In this document: piece after piece, positions 43,853-51,874 of the stretch | How positions within the stretch are numbered: position 1 is the stretch's first letter | Layout: each line of letters opens with the position of its first letter | NCBI GenBank assembly: GCA_036506155.1 | Contig: DASXSF010000025.1 | Coordinates: forward strand, 22,686-86,685 | DNA from: DASXRA01 sp036506155 | Lineage (GTDB): Bacteria > Actinomycetota > Actinomycetes > Mycobacteriales > Jatrophihabitantaceae | Direction of reading: 5' to 3' | DNA length: 64,000 bases | The notes under the pieces: generated by a model | What the model saw: the letters and a program-made list of their open reading frames with translations, nothing else | Told to the model about the DNA's origin: nothing | Databases searched by the model: none | Position numbers and translations under genes: made by a program

Positions 43853-45142
43853 ATGAGTGGCCCGGTGTCGGTCCGGGGTGGGGCCGACGGCGTCGAGGCC
43901 CACTACGACGACATGACGGCCGCCGCTCGGCTGTTCGGCCGTGCCGCCGGTAGCACCGGCGAGGCTGCCCTGGCCTTGCACGGCTACCTCGTGCACCCAG
44001 ATGTCGTGGCGTCCACGGTGCTCGACCCGGGCGGCGCCGCGCAGTTCGCGGCTCGGCTGCTCGCCGCGTTGGACGGGCCGAACGGGATCACGTGGCTCGC
44101 GGCCCGATGCACAGTCGTCGACGTGCGCCTGCGTGCCGCCGCCGCTGCCTATATCGCCGCGGACCGGCTCGACCAACGCATCACGCCCGAGGTCGATGCG
44201 CTGCTACACGCGCCGGCCGCCGTCGCCGATGGGGTGGCAGCCTTCGGTCGGGGCGATCCGAGTTCAGCACTGCAGCGGCTGCTCACCGACGACCCCGAGC
44301 TCGCTGACCTCGCGATGGGCGCAACCGCCGGCGTCCTCGCCGGGGGCTCACTGTCCAACGGCACCCGGCTGCTGTCGCGCGCATTCGACGACGGTTCGCC
44401 GCAGGTCACATCGCTCGGCGACGACGCGGCAGCCGACACGGCCGGCCCGCCGCGCAACCTGCGCGATGTAGTGGCCGGCCTGGCACGCCGCGATCTCGGC
44501 CAACCAGGCGAGATCGACGTGCGGCTGCTCGACGGCGCGGACGGCCGCCGCCGCGTGATCGTCGACGTGCCCGGCACCAAGGACTGGTCACTCGCCGGCC
44601 GCAACAGCGACGTCACGAGTCTCGTCACGAACATGCGCGCGATCGCCGGTGAGGTCACCACGTACGAGCGGGGCATTGTCGACGCACTGCACTGCGCCGG
44701 CGTCCAGCCGGACGACGACGTGCTGCTTGTCGGGCACAGCGAGGGAGGAATGGTGGCGGTCGACGCGGCGCGGCACCTAGTGGCAAGTGGCGAGTTCCAC
44801 GTGTCGCACGTCGTGACGGCGGGCGCGCCGATCGGGCTGGTCGCCGGGGGTGTCCCAAGCGACGTGGACGTGCTGGCGATCGAGAACGAAGGCGATGTCG
44901 TGCCCCATCTCGACGACGCGCCCAATCCCGACCGCGTCAATGTCACCACGGTCACCGTCCATCACGACCACGGCGCAATCCTCCCCAATCACGACGTCGG
45001 CGCCAGCTACGTACCGGGCGCGGCCGACATCGACGCGAGCGACGATCCCTCACTTCGCGCCTACCTCGCCGGGCTCGGCGCCTACCTCACGGCCGCGACG
45101 GTGCACACCCGCGGGTACCTCATCAACCGGAGCTACCCGTGA
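43853..45142 (+). CDS. alpha/beta-hydrolase with WXG-like helical N-terminus (possible ESX-type effector)
   Basis: 429 residues. Residues 1-~120 are helical (GADGVEAHYDDMTAAARLFGRAAG and LRAAAAAYIAADRLDQRI) and resemble ESX substrate N-termini. From about residue 215 the protein is an alpha/beta-hydrolase: VIVDVPGTKDW, the nucleophile elbow LLVGHSEGGMVAVDAA (GHSEG, serine), an acidic residue in VLAIENEGDVVPHL, and a histidine in VHHDHGAI. It is likely a lipase/esterase. Together with the small WXG-like protein it looks like a secreted enzyme and its partner. It lacks a signal peptide. ATG 43853 is preceded by an alternative GTG 43850. Confidence 0.75.
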   Translation: MSGPVSVRGGADGVEAHYDDMTAAARLFGRAAGSTGEAALALHGYLVHPDVVASTVLDPGGAAQFAARLLAALDGPNGITWLAARCTVVDVRLRAAAAAYIAADRLDQRITPEVDALLHAPAAVADGVAAFGRGDPSSALQRLLTDDPELADLAMGATAGVLAGGSLSNGTRLLSRAFDDGSPQVTSLGDDAAADTAGPPRNLRDVVAGLARRDLGQPGEIDVRLLDGADGRRRVIVDVPGTKDWSLAGRNSDVTSLVTNMRAIAGEVTTYERGIVDALHCAGVQPDDDVLLVGHSEGGMVAVDAARHLVASGEFHVSHVVTAGAPIGLVAGGVPSDVDVLAIENEGDVVPHLDDAPNPDRVNVTTVTVHHDHGAILPNHDVGASYVPGAADIDASDDPSLRAYLAGLGAYLTAATVHTRGYLINRSYP

Positions 45143-45184
45143 CACCCGTTGCCGGCGGACTCGTTCGCGAGCACGATTCCCGCC

Positions 45185-46813
45185 ATGCACGGGCTGATGC
45201 AAGACCTGCCGCTCACCGTCAACTGGCTGCTCGCCCGCGGCGAGCAGTACTTCGGCGCGAAGACGGTCACTACGCGCACCGCTGCCGGAATCGAGCGCAT
45301 GACGTATGCCGAGCTGGCTGCCGGGGCCCGCCGAGTGGCGGCGGCCCTCGACTCGCTCGGCCTCGGCGCCGACGCGCGGGTCGGTACGTTCGCGTGGAAC
45401 ACCGCGCGGCACACGCAGCTTTACTTCGCCGTGCCGGGCAGCGGCCGTATCCTGCACACCGGCAATCTGCGCTACGCCCCCGAACAGTTCGTCTATACGG
45501 CCAATCACGCCATGGACGAGGTGTTCTTCGTCGACCGGTCGTTGTTGCCCTTGTTCTGCGGCTACCTGCCCAGACTGGACACCGTCAAGCACGTGATCGT
45601 CATGGACGACGGCGCTCCCGCCGAGATCCCTGATGACCCGCGCATCCTGCACTGGGCGGAGGTCGTCGACGGCGCGGACGAGGTCGACTTCAGCGACCGC
45701 GTCACCGACGAGAACCAGGCCGCCGCCATGTGTTACACGACGGGCACCACCGGCAATCCCAAAGGCGTCCTGTACAGCCACCGCTCGACGTGGCTGCACT
45801 CGTTGGCGTCGATGAGCGCGGGGGTCTTCACCATCAGCGAACGGGACACGATCCTGCCCGTCGTGCCGATGTTTCACGCCAACGCGTGGGGCCTGCCGTA
45901 CACGGCCGTCATGGCCGGCGCGTCGCTGGTGATGCCGGGGGCGGATCTGTCTCCGCCGGCGATCATTGAGCTGCTCGAGGCGGAGCGGGTCACCGTCGCA
46001 GCCGGGGTGCCGACGATCTGGATGGCTCTGGTGCCGTACCTGGACGGGCGCGACCTGTCCCATCTGCGCACCATCATCTGCGGCGGATCGGCTGTGCCGA
46101 AAGCGCTGTCCGAGGCGTGGCGTACCAAGATCGGCCTGCCGATCGCGCAGGCGTGGGGCATGACCGAGCTTTCGCCGCTGGGCAGCGTCGCGTACGTGCG
46201 CAGTGAGTTCGACGGGCATTCCGAGGACGAGAAGGCGGAGGTCCGCGCGACGGCGGGCATTGCCGCGCCCGGGGTCGAGATGCGGGTCGTCGATCCTGGC
46301 ACGCGCGAGGTGCTGCCCTGGGACAACACGGCGGTCGGCGAGCTGGAATGCCGCGGTCCATGGATCGCCCGGCAGTACTACCGCACGGACGAGCCGGGCG
46401 AGCAGTTCTCGCCGGACGGCTGGTTGCGCACGGGCGACGTAGGGGCGATCTCGCCACTGGGATATCTGCGCCTGGTCGACCGGACGAAGGATCTCGTCAA
46501 GTCGGGAGGCGAGTGGATCAGCACCGTCGAGCTCGAGAACGAGATCATGGCGCATCCGAAGGTGGCCGAGGCGGCCGTGATCGCGGTGCCCCACCCGAAG
46601 TGGATGGAACGTCCGCTTGCCTGCGTGGTCGTCAAGCCCGGTGAAGAGCTGACCAAAGAGGAGGTGCTCGACTTCCTGCGGCCGAAGTTCACCAGCTGGC
46701 AGATGCCCGATGACGTCGCGTTCATCGAGGAGGTGCCGAAGACCAGCGTCGGCAAGTTCTCGAAGCGGACGCTGCGGGATCGGTTCGCCAATTACCAGCT
46801 ACCCACCGCCTAG
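45185..46813 (+). CDS. long-chain-fatty-acid--CoA ligase (acyl-CoA synthetase)
   Basis: 542 residues of the ANL superfamily. The phosphate loop is YTTGTTGNPKG, the adenine segment is QAWGMTELSP, the ribose-binding residue is in GWLRTGDVG, and the C-terminal hinge and catalytic lysine are in DRTKDLVKSGGEW and SVGKFSKRTL. It activates a carboxylic acid to acyl-AMP and then acyl-CoA. The lack of a short-chain signature and the FHANAWGLPY segment place it with medium/long-chain ligases. ATG 45185 matches family length; GTG 45149 is an alternative. Confidence 0.93.
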   Translation: MHGLMQDLPLTVNWLLARGEQYFGAKTVTTRTAAGIERMTYAELAAGARRVAAALDSLGLGADARVGTFAWNTARHTQLYFAVPGSGRILHTGNLRYAPEQFVYTANHAMDEVFFVDRSLLPLFCGYLPRLDTVKHVIVMDDGAPAEIPDDPRILHWAEVVDGADEVDFSDRVTDENQAAAMCYTTGTTGNPKGVLYSHRSTWLHSLASMSAGVFTISERDTILPVVPMFHANAWGLPYTAVMAGASLVMPGADLSPPAIIELLEAERVTVAAGVPTIWMALVPYLDGRDLSHLRTIICGGSAVPKALSEAWRTKIGLPIAQAWGMTELSPLGSVAYVRSEFDGHSEDEKAEVRATAGIAAPGVEMRVVDPGTREVLPWDNTAVGELECRGPWIARQYYRTDEPGEQFSPDGWLRTGDVGAISPLGYLRLVDRTKDLVKSGGEWISTVELENEIMAHPKVAEAAVIAVPHPKWMERPLACVVVKPGEELTKEEVLDFLRPKFTSWQMPDDVAFIEEVPKTSVGKFSKRTLRDRFANYQLPTA

Positions 46814-46861
46814 CCCGCCCGGCTGCGTCGGCGGGGGCCACGACCCTCGTAGGCTTGCGAC

Positions 46862-47887
46862 GTGACCTACCTAGCCGCGCAGAGCCGCTACGACGAGATG
46901 ACCTACCGCTGCTGTGGGCGCAGCGGTGTCAAGTTGCCGCTGATCTCGCTCGGGCTCTGGCACAACTTCGGCGACGACCGGCCGCTCGACGCGCAGCAAG
47001 CCATTCTGCGCGCGGCGTTCGATCGAGGCATCACGCACTTCGACCTGGCCAACAACTACGGCCCGCCGTACGGCAGCGCGGAGCTCAACTTCGGTCGCGC
47101 GCTGCGCGAGGACCTCAGGCCCTATCGCGACGAGCTGTTCATCTCGACCAAGGCCGGCTGGGACATGTGGCCGGGCCCGTACGGCGAGTTCGGGTCGCGC
47201 AAGTACCTGCTGGCGAGCCTGGATCAGTCGCTTGCCCGTATGGGCCTCGAGTACGTCGACGTCTTCTACTCGCACCGCTTCGACCCGGACACCCCGCTCG
47301 AGGAGACGATGGGGGCACTGGACGCCGCGGTTCGCCAGGGCAAGGCGCTGTATGCCGGCATCTCGTCGTACTCCGCGCAGCGCACCGCGGAGGCAGCCGA
47401 CATCCTGCGTGAGCTGGGCACGCCGCTATTGATCCACCAGCCGTCCTACTCGATGCTCAACCGCTGGATCGAGGGTGGGCTGCTGGAGACGCTGGAGGAG
47501 GATGGCATCGGTTGCATCGCCTTCTCGCCGCTTGCCCAGGGCATGCTCACCGGCAAGTACCTCGACGGCGTGCCGGCGGACTCTCGGATGGCGGAGGACT
47601 CGTCGCTGTCCCGCGAATTGCTCACTGAGCAGAACGTTACGCACATCCGGGCGCTGAACGACATCGCAAAGCGCCGCGGCCAGTCCCTCGCCCAGCTAGC
47701 GCTGGCCTGGTGTCTTCGCGATCCGCGCGTGACGTCGGTGCTGATCGGTGCGAGCAGCGTCAGGCAGCTCGACGAGAACCTCGGCGCGCTGCGCACGCTG
47801 CACTTCGACGACGACGAGTTGGCCGAGATCGACAAGCACGCCGTCGAGGGCGGCATCGACCTGTGGCGGGCAAGCGCCACCTCCTAA
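46862..47887 (+). CDS. aldo/keto reductase, glyceraldehyde-3-phosphate reductase (YghZ/Gpr) type
   Basis: 341 residues. The start RYDEMTYRCCGRSGVKLPL and LGLWHNFGDD are the signature of the AKR14 (YghZ/Gpr) group. Tetrad residues are Asp and Tyr in FDLANNYGPPYG, Lys in STKAGWDMW and His in FYSHRFDP. The Escherichia coli member reduces L-glyceraldehyde 3-phosphate and methylglyoxal, so detoxification is the likely role. The start is GTG 46862. The full-length repeat copy D follows two bases after its TAA. Confidence 0.92.
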   Translation: MTYLAAQSRYDEMTYRCCGRSGVKLPLISLGLWHNFGDDRPLDAQQAILRAAFDRGITHFDLANNYGPPYGSAELNFGRALREDLRPYRDELFISTKAGWDMWPGPYGEFGSRKYLLASLDQSLARMGLEYVDVFYSHRFDPDTPLEETMGALDAAVRQGKALYAGISSYSAQRTAEAADILRELGTPLLIHQPSYSMLNRWIEGGLLETLEEDGIGCIAFSPLAQGMLTGKYLDGVPADSRMAEDSSLSRELLTEQNVTHIRALNDIAKRRGQSLAQLALAWCLRDPRVTSVLIGASSVRQLDENLGALRTLHFDDDELAEIDKHAVEGGIDLWRASATS

Positions 47888-47889
47888 CC

Positions 47890-48003
47890 CCGCCGGAGGT
47901 GTCGCTCCGGCACCGCCCCCGAGAGGCGGATGCCTCGCGCCACTCCGCGCCTTCGGCGCGGGCCGCGTCGCGGCCGGCGGCTCTTCGCGCGAGCGCTCGT
48001 CGC
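47890..48003 (+). repeat. Stop-linked hairpin repeat, copy D (full length, most diverged)
   Basis: Begins two bases after the TAA of the YghZ-type AKR gene. The conserved half (CCGCGCCTTCGGCGCGG, GGCCGCG-T-CGCGGCC, GGCTCTTCGCGCGAGCGCTCGTCGC) is intact apart from a one-base deletion. In the proximal half the sequence has changed but the stems persist: GCCGGA/TCCGGC and CCGCC/GGCGG. A second partial end, GAGCGCTCATCGC, lies at 48047-48059. The stretch between the convergent AKR genes (47888-48064) holds no gene. Confidence 0.88.
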
Positions 48004-48064
48004 CCGCTGGGTGCGTTCCCGAAGGCCGCCTTCCGCTATTCCACCCGAGCGCTCATCGCTGCCG

Positions 48065-49114
48065 TTAGAGATAGCGGGCCAGCAGGCTGAGGTCGGCGTC
48101 GCTCAGGCGGTCTGAGGCTGTGTTGGCCTGGTGCCAGTACGGGTAGAGCAGCGGCAGGGCGCTCACCTCATCGAGCCGTTCCCGCTCGTCCTCAGCGAGC
48201 TGCAGCGATGCGGCGGCCAGGTTGTCGGCCAGCTGCTCGTCGGTGCGCGCGCCGATTATCACCGACGTGATGCCCGGCCGGCCGAGCGTCCACGCGAGTG
48301 CGACCCGTGCCGCGGAGGCGCGGTGCACGGCCGCGATCTCGAGCAGCACCTCGATCGTGTCGTAGAGCTTGCCCTCGTCGTAGACGGGCGGCTCGTCCCA
48401 GCCGGCGAAGCGGCGGGTGCCCTCCGGGTTGGGGTCGGACCGACGGTACTTGCCGGAGAGCAGACCGCCGGCGAGCGGGCTCCATACCAATATGCCCAGC
48501 CCCTGGTCCAGGGATAGCGGCACCAGTTCGTACTCGGCGTCGCGGGCCTGCAGCGAGTAGTAGATCTGCTGGCTGACGAACCGGGGCAGGTTGTTCCGGT
48601 CGGCAACGCCGAGCGCCTTCATCAGCTGCCAGCCGGCGTAATTGGACGCGCCCACATAGCGCACTTTGCCCGACTGTACAAGGGAACCCAGTGCGCTGAG
48701 GGTTTCGTCTAGCGGGGTCTGTCCGTCCCACTCGTGCACCTGGTAGAGGTCGATGTAGTCGGTGCCGAGTCGGCGCAGTGACGCCTCGCAGCCGCGTATG
48801 ACGTGGTGCCGCGACAGGCCCGCGTCGTTCGGGCCGTCGCCAACTGGCATGCGGACCTTCGTCGCGATCAGCACGTCGTCGCGCTTGCCGCCGAGCGCCT
48901 GCCCGAGGATCTCCTCCGAAACTCCGGCCGAGTACGCGTCCGCGCTGTCGAACAGGTTGACGCCGGCGTCAATGCACATGCCGATCTGGCGTTTCGCACC
49001 GTCGACGTCGGTTGTGCCAACGGCGCTCGCCCAGCCCACGCCGCCGAATGTCATCGTGCCGAGGGTGAACGCCGAGACGCGCAGTCCCGATCTGCCAAGC
49101 TGACGATATTCCAC
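48065..49114 (-). CDS. aldo/keto reductase
   Basis: 349 residues. MEYRQLGRSGLRVSAFTLGTM is the AKR N-terminus. The tetrad is visible as Asp and Tyr in LFDSADAYSAG, Lys in IATKVRMP and His in YQVHEWDG. The cofactor end is SVIIGARTDEQLADNL. It belongs to the YajO/Tas-like AKR group. It faces the YghZ-type AKR gene convergently, with repeat copy D between them. The substrate is unknown. Confidence 0.92.
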   Translation of the reverse strand: MEYRQLGRSGLRVSAFTLGTMTFGGVGWASAVGTTDVDGAKRQIGMCIDAGVNLFDSADAYSAGVSEEILGQALGGKRDDVLIATKVRMPVGDGPNDAGLSRHHVIRGCEASLRRLGTDYIDLYQVHEWDGQTPLDETLSALGSLVQSGKVRYVGASNYAGWQLMKALGVADRNNLPRFVSQQIYYSLQARDAEYELVPLSLDQGLGILVWSPLAGGLLSGKYRRSDPNPEGTRRFAGWDEPPVYDEGKLYDTIEVLLEIAAVHRASAARVALAWTLGRPGITSVIIGARTDEQLADNLAAASLQLAEDERERLDEVSALPLLYPYWHQANTASDRLSDADLSLLARYL

Positions 49115-49148
49115 GAGTTGAGCTTATTCAGCCGGGTAGCCCCGTGCG

Positions 49149-49382
49149 CTACGCGGCTCGGTGGGACCTTTTCATGCCCCGGCGTGCGGCGGCGAGATCG
49201 GCAGGCTCGAGACCGAGCATCTCGGCGAGGACGCGGAACTCGTCCGCGTCGGATGCGCACGCTGCCACGACGCGTGCTGCCCGCATGCGACTCTCCGCGT
49301 ATTGCGCGGCCTCTGCGTCGGCGCGTGCCGCCTCGGACTCGGACATGTGCTGGCCTGCCCAGGCCTCGATACGGCTCGTCAT
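49149..49382 (-). CDS. small conserved hypothetical protein
   Basis: 77 residues, Ala-rich and helical: MTSRIEAWAGQHMSESEAARADAEAAQYAESRMRAARVVA is a likely long helix, followed by DADEFRVLAEMLGLEPADLAA and a basic tail. No domain is recognised. ATG 49382 is weakly supported, with GGGGGAGGATGGAGGC upstream (reading the minus strand), which is a good ribosome-binding region. It is a real gene by codon pattern, but function is unknown. Confidence 0.6.
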   Translation of the reverse strand: MTSRIEAWAGQHMSESEAARADAEAAQYAESRMRAARVVAACASDADEFRVLAEMLGLEPADLAAARRGMKRSHRAA

Positions 49383-49505
49383 GCCTCCATCCTCCCCCAG
49401 GTGCCGACATGATTAACCGTCCGCTTTCGGCGAACGTCAGGCACGAAGCTGCCGGGCAGGAGGTTGACCGAGCGAGTGGGCGTCGCGGCGCAAGCGCCAC
49501 AGCCG

Positions 49506-49528
49506 GCGACGAGCGCCCGCGCGAAGAG
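49506..49528 (-). repeat. fragment of the stop-linked repeat
   Basis: GCGACGAGCGCCCGCGCGAAGAG matches the distal end of the ~115-bp repeat (21 of 23 bases against copies B and C). It is not next to a stop codon; it lies 12 bases before the protease start, and its GAAGAGG forms that gene's ribosome-binding site. The rest of the 49383-49540 gap holds nothing I recognise. Confidence 0.55.
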
Positions 49529-49540
49529 GAATGAGACAGC

Positions 49541-50458
49541 ATGAGCGACGAATTGGACGCCTACTCCGCGACGGTGGTGCGCGTCGCCGAAACGGTGCTG
49601 CCGAGCGTCGCGAGCCTGCGAGTGCGCACCCGGCGCGGGCAGGGCGCCGGAAGCGCGAGTGTGATCACCAACGACGGCTTCCTGCTGACAAGTGCGCACG
49701 TCGTCGAGGGTGCCGACGGCGCCGAGGCGGCGTTCGCCGACGGCACCGAGGTCCGCACCGACGTGATCGGGCGTGACCCGCTCTCCGACCTCGCCGTGCT
49801 GCGCTCGCGCGGAGCCGTGCCACCGGCCCTCACGCTCGGTGATGCCGCCCAGCTACGTGTGGGCCAGCTCGTCGTGGCCCTCGGTAACCCCCTAGGGCTG
49901 GCCGGCAGTGTCACGGCCGGCATCGTTTCCGCACTCGGCCGCTCGTTGCCCACCCGGGCGGGCCGCGTCGTGGACGAGGTGATCCAGACCGACGCGGCGC
50001 TCAACCCTGGCAACAGCGGCGGCGCGCTTGCCGACAGCACCGGCCGGGTCGTCGGCGTCAACACCGCCGTGGCCGGCGTCGGTGTGGGACTTGCCGTGCC
50101 GATAAACGACACCACCCGGCAGATCATCACCACGCTTATGCGCAACGGCCGGGTGCGCCGTGCCTGGCTCGGCGTGGCCGGCGCGCAAGCTCCGCTGCCA
50201 CCCGCGCTCGTCGAGCGCCTGGGACGCCGCACCGGCATGCGGGTCGCCCAGATCATCGAGGGCAGCCCCGCCGCCAAGGCCGGACTGCGGGTGGGCGACG
50301 TCCTCGTCGCCGTCGACGGGGACCCGGTCGTGACCACGACGGCACTGCAGCGGCGGATGGTCGAAGACGCGATCGGGCAGCGGCTGGAGATCACGGTCTG
50401 GCGCAACGGCGCCCTCGTCGACGTCATCGCCGTGCCGCGGGAACTGGCGGACGCTTGA
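49541..50458 (+). CDS. HtrA-like S1C serine protease with PDZ domain, without membrane anchor
   Basis: 305 residues. The catalytic triad is H53 (SAHVVEG), D83 (LSDLAVL) and S159 (NPGNSGGAL). A PDZ domain occupies about residues 205-300 (AQIIEGSPAAKAGLRVGDVLVAVDG). Most actinobacterial HtrA/PepD proteins carry a cytoplasmic tail and transmembrane helix or a signal peptide; here the protease domain starts almost at once, so the protein appears to be cytoplasmic. It could be a quality-control protease. A ~7-bp inverted repeat (50468-50487) follows. Confidence 0.92.
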   Translation: MSDELDAYSATVVRVAETVLPSVASLRVRTRRGQGAGSASVITNDGFLLTSAHVVEGADGAEAAFADGTEVRTDVIGRDPLSDLAVLRSRGAVPPALTLGDAAQLRVGQLVVALGNPLGLAGSVTAGIVSALGRSLPTRAGRVVDEVIQTDAALNPGNSGGALADSTGRVVGVNTAVAGVGVGLAVPINDTTRQIITTLMRNGRVRRAWLGVAGAQAPLPPALVERLGRRTGMRVAQIIEGSPAAKAGLRVGDVLVAVDGDPVVTTTALQRRMVEDAIGQRLEITVWRNGALVDVIAVPRELADA

Positions 50459-50467
50459 CGCCAATGA

Positions 50468-50487
50468 CTATGTCCAACTAGACATAG
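50468..50487. other. CTATGTC-N6-GACATAG inverted repeat
   Basis: A 7-bp perfect inverted repeat with a six-base centre in the 67-base gap between the protease gene and the DUF4129 gene. It is AT-richer than its surroundings. It may be a short terminator for the protease or an operator for the downstream operon; its position 38 bases before the DUF4129 start favours the operator. Confidence 0.5.
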
Positions 50488-50525
50488 CAGCGCCTCAGTA
50501 GGCTCGGCCGGCCAAAAGGAGGGCC

Positions 50526-51395
50526 GTGCACGACGATCGCCGATGGACCGCTCCGGTGCTGCTCGCTGCCGTCGCACTGGGTGTGGTTATCGCCGCGGTG
50601 GGGTTGGCGTCCCGGCCGTCGCTTTCTGTTCCGCGCCCCCATGGCGCTGACCCGCATGCCACCCGAGATTGGGCGCTGTCCGTCGCATTGCTCCTGCTCG
50701 GTGTCGCGCTGCTCGTCCGCGCTCGTGGCCGGCCCCGCTACCAGGCGACGACCTACCGGCTCGTCGGCGCGTGCCTGCTCGTCGCCCCGCTGCTGCTGGT
50801 CAACGTCGTCCGGGCGACCCGGCTGCCGCACCCCTCCACGCCCGGCGGGTTTTTCGGACCCACCAGCACCACGGGGACGGCGACGGCGGCGACGCCCGCG
50901 ACCAGCGCGGCAACGCAGCCCGGCGTGGGGCACAACTTCCGGTTGGGGGGCGCCGCGTCGACTGTCTCGTTGCTGTTGACGCTGGCGGCATGCATGCTCC
51001 TCGCAATCGTCGCGTTCCGGGCGATGCGCCGGCCCGGCCGGCACGTCGCCCCCAGGATCCTCGAAGCGCCGCGCGACGCCGACGATGTGCTCGCAAGCGC
51101 AACGGCCGCCATCGCACTGGGCGGTGATCCACGCGGGCGCGTGATCGCCGCGTACGAAGCGATGGAAACGGCGCTCACCGGCGAGGGCGCGCCGCGCGGT
51201 GCCCCGCAAGCGCCGTTGGAGTGGATCGCGGGCCTCGCCGAATCCCACCCGGCGGCTGTCGCGCCGGCGCGGGAACTCGCGGAGATCTTCGAGCGCGCTC
51301 GCTTCCGGAGCGCCCCCGTCACCGATGCGGACGCGGCACTAGCGCGGGCGGCGCTTGACCGGCTGCGTGCCACACTGGCGGTGCGGCAACCGTGA
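50526..51395 (+). CDS. DUF4129 membrane protein
   Basis: 289 residues, GTG start with AGGAGG upstream. Three or four hydrophobic helices lie at about 8-28, 47-64, 80-97 and 140-160, with a Thr/Ala-rich extracellular loop between the last two. The C-terminal ~110 residues match DUF4129 (RGRVIAAYEAMETALTGEGAPRGAPQAPLEWIAG, then LAEIFERARFRSAPV). This is the family found beside MoxR and DUF58 genes. It opens the five- or six-gene operon that ends with the S53 peptidase. Function unknown. Confidence 0.85.
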   Translation: MHDDRRWTAPVLLAAVALGVVIAAVGLASRPSLSVPRPHGADPHATRDWALSVALLLLGVALLVRARGRPRYQATTYRLVGACLLVAPLLLVNVVRATRLPHPSTPGGFFGPTSTTGTATAATPATSAATQPGVGHNFRLGGAASTVSLLLTLAACMLLAIVAFRAMRRPGRHVAPRILEAPRDADDVLASATAAIALGGDPRGRVIAAYEAMETALTGEGAPRGAPQAPLEWIAGLAESHPAAVAPARELAEIFERARFRSAPVTDADAALARAALDRLRATLAVRQP

Positions 51396-51874
51396 GGTGG
51401 CTCGTCTTGCCCGTGCTCGCCAGCGCGTTCGGCGTCATCGCCGCGAGCGTGCTCGCCGGGCGGTCCGGCCTGCTGATCTCGCTCAGTATGGTCGCGGCCG
51501 TGCCGCTGCTGGTCGTGTTCGCCGAACTGTTCCGTGCGCCGGTGCCGGCCACGCGGGCCAAGCGCCAGCCCGCCGACGACGGCTGGCAGACGTTCCACGA
51601 CATCGCCGCGGAACTCGGCTGGGCCAAGGTGTCACGGCGGCACTTCGATCGGACGCCGCGGCACATGTTGCAGCGCGTGGCTGCCGCCGCGCTCGACGAC
51701 CGCGCCGGCCTCGACTTCTACTCCGCCCGCGACCGCGGGCAGGCGATCGCGCTCATCGGTCCGGAGCTCTGGCCGCTGCTCGATCCGGAGCGGCCGCCGT
51801 CCACCGACTCGGACGCGCCGGGCGTCGACCCGCGCACGATCGACCGCCTGCTGACCCGATTGGAGAGCCTGTGA
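51392..51874 (+). CDS. membrane protein of the MoxR/DUF58 operon
   Basis: 160 residues, GTG start overlapping the DUF4129 stop. Two hydrophobic helices at about 2-20 and 25-46 anchor a soluble helical domain (DGWQTFHDIAAELGWAKVSRRHFDRT). I do not recognise a named family. The tight overlaps on both sides make it part of the same translation unit as MoxR. Confidence 0.75.
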   Translation: MRWLVLPVLASAFGVIAASVLAGRSGLLISLSMVAAVPLLVVFAELFRAPVPATRAKRQPADDGWQTFHDIAAELGWAKVSRRHFDRTPRHMLQRVAAAALDDRAGLDFYSARDRGQAIALIGPELWPLLDPERPPSTDSDAPGVDPRTIDRLLTRLESL

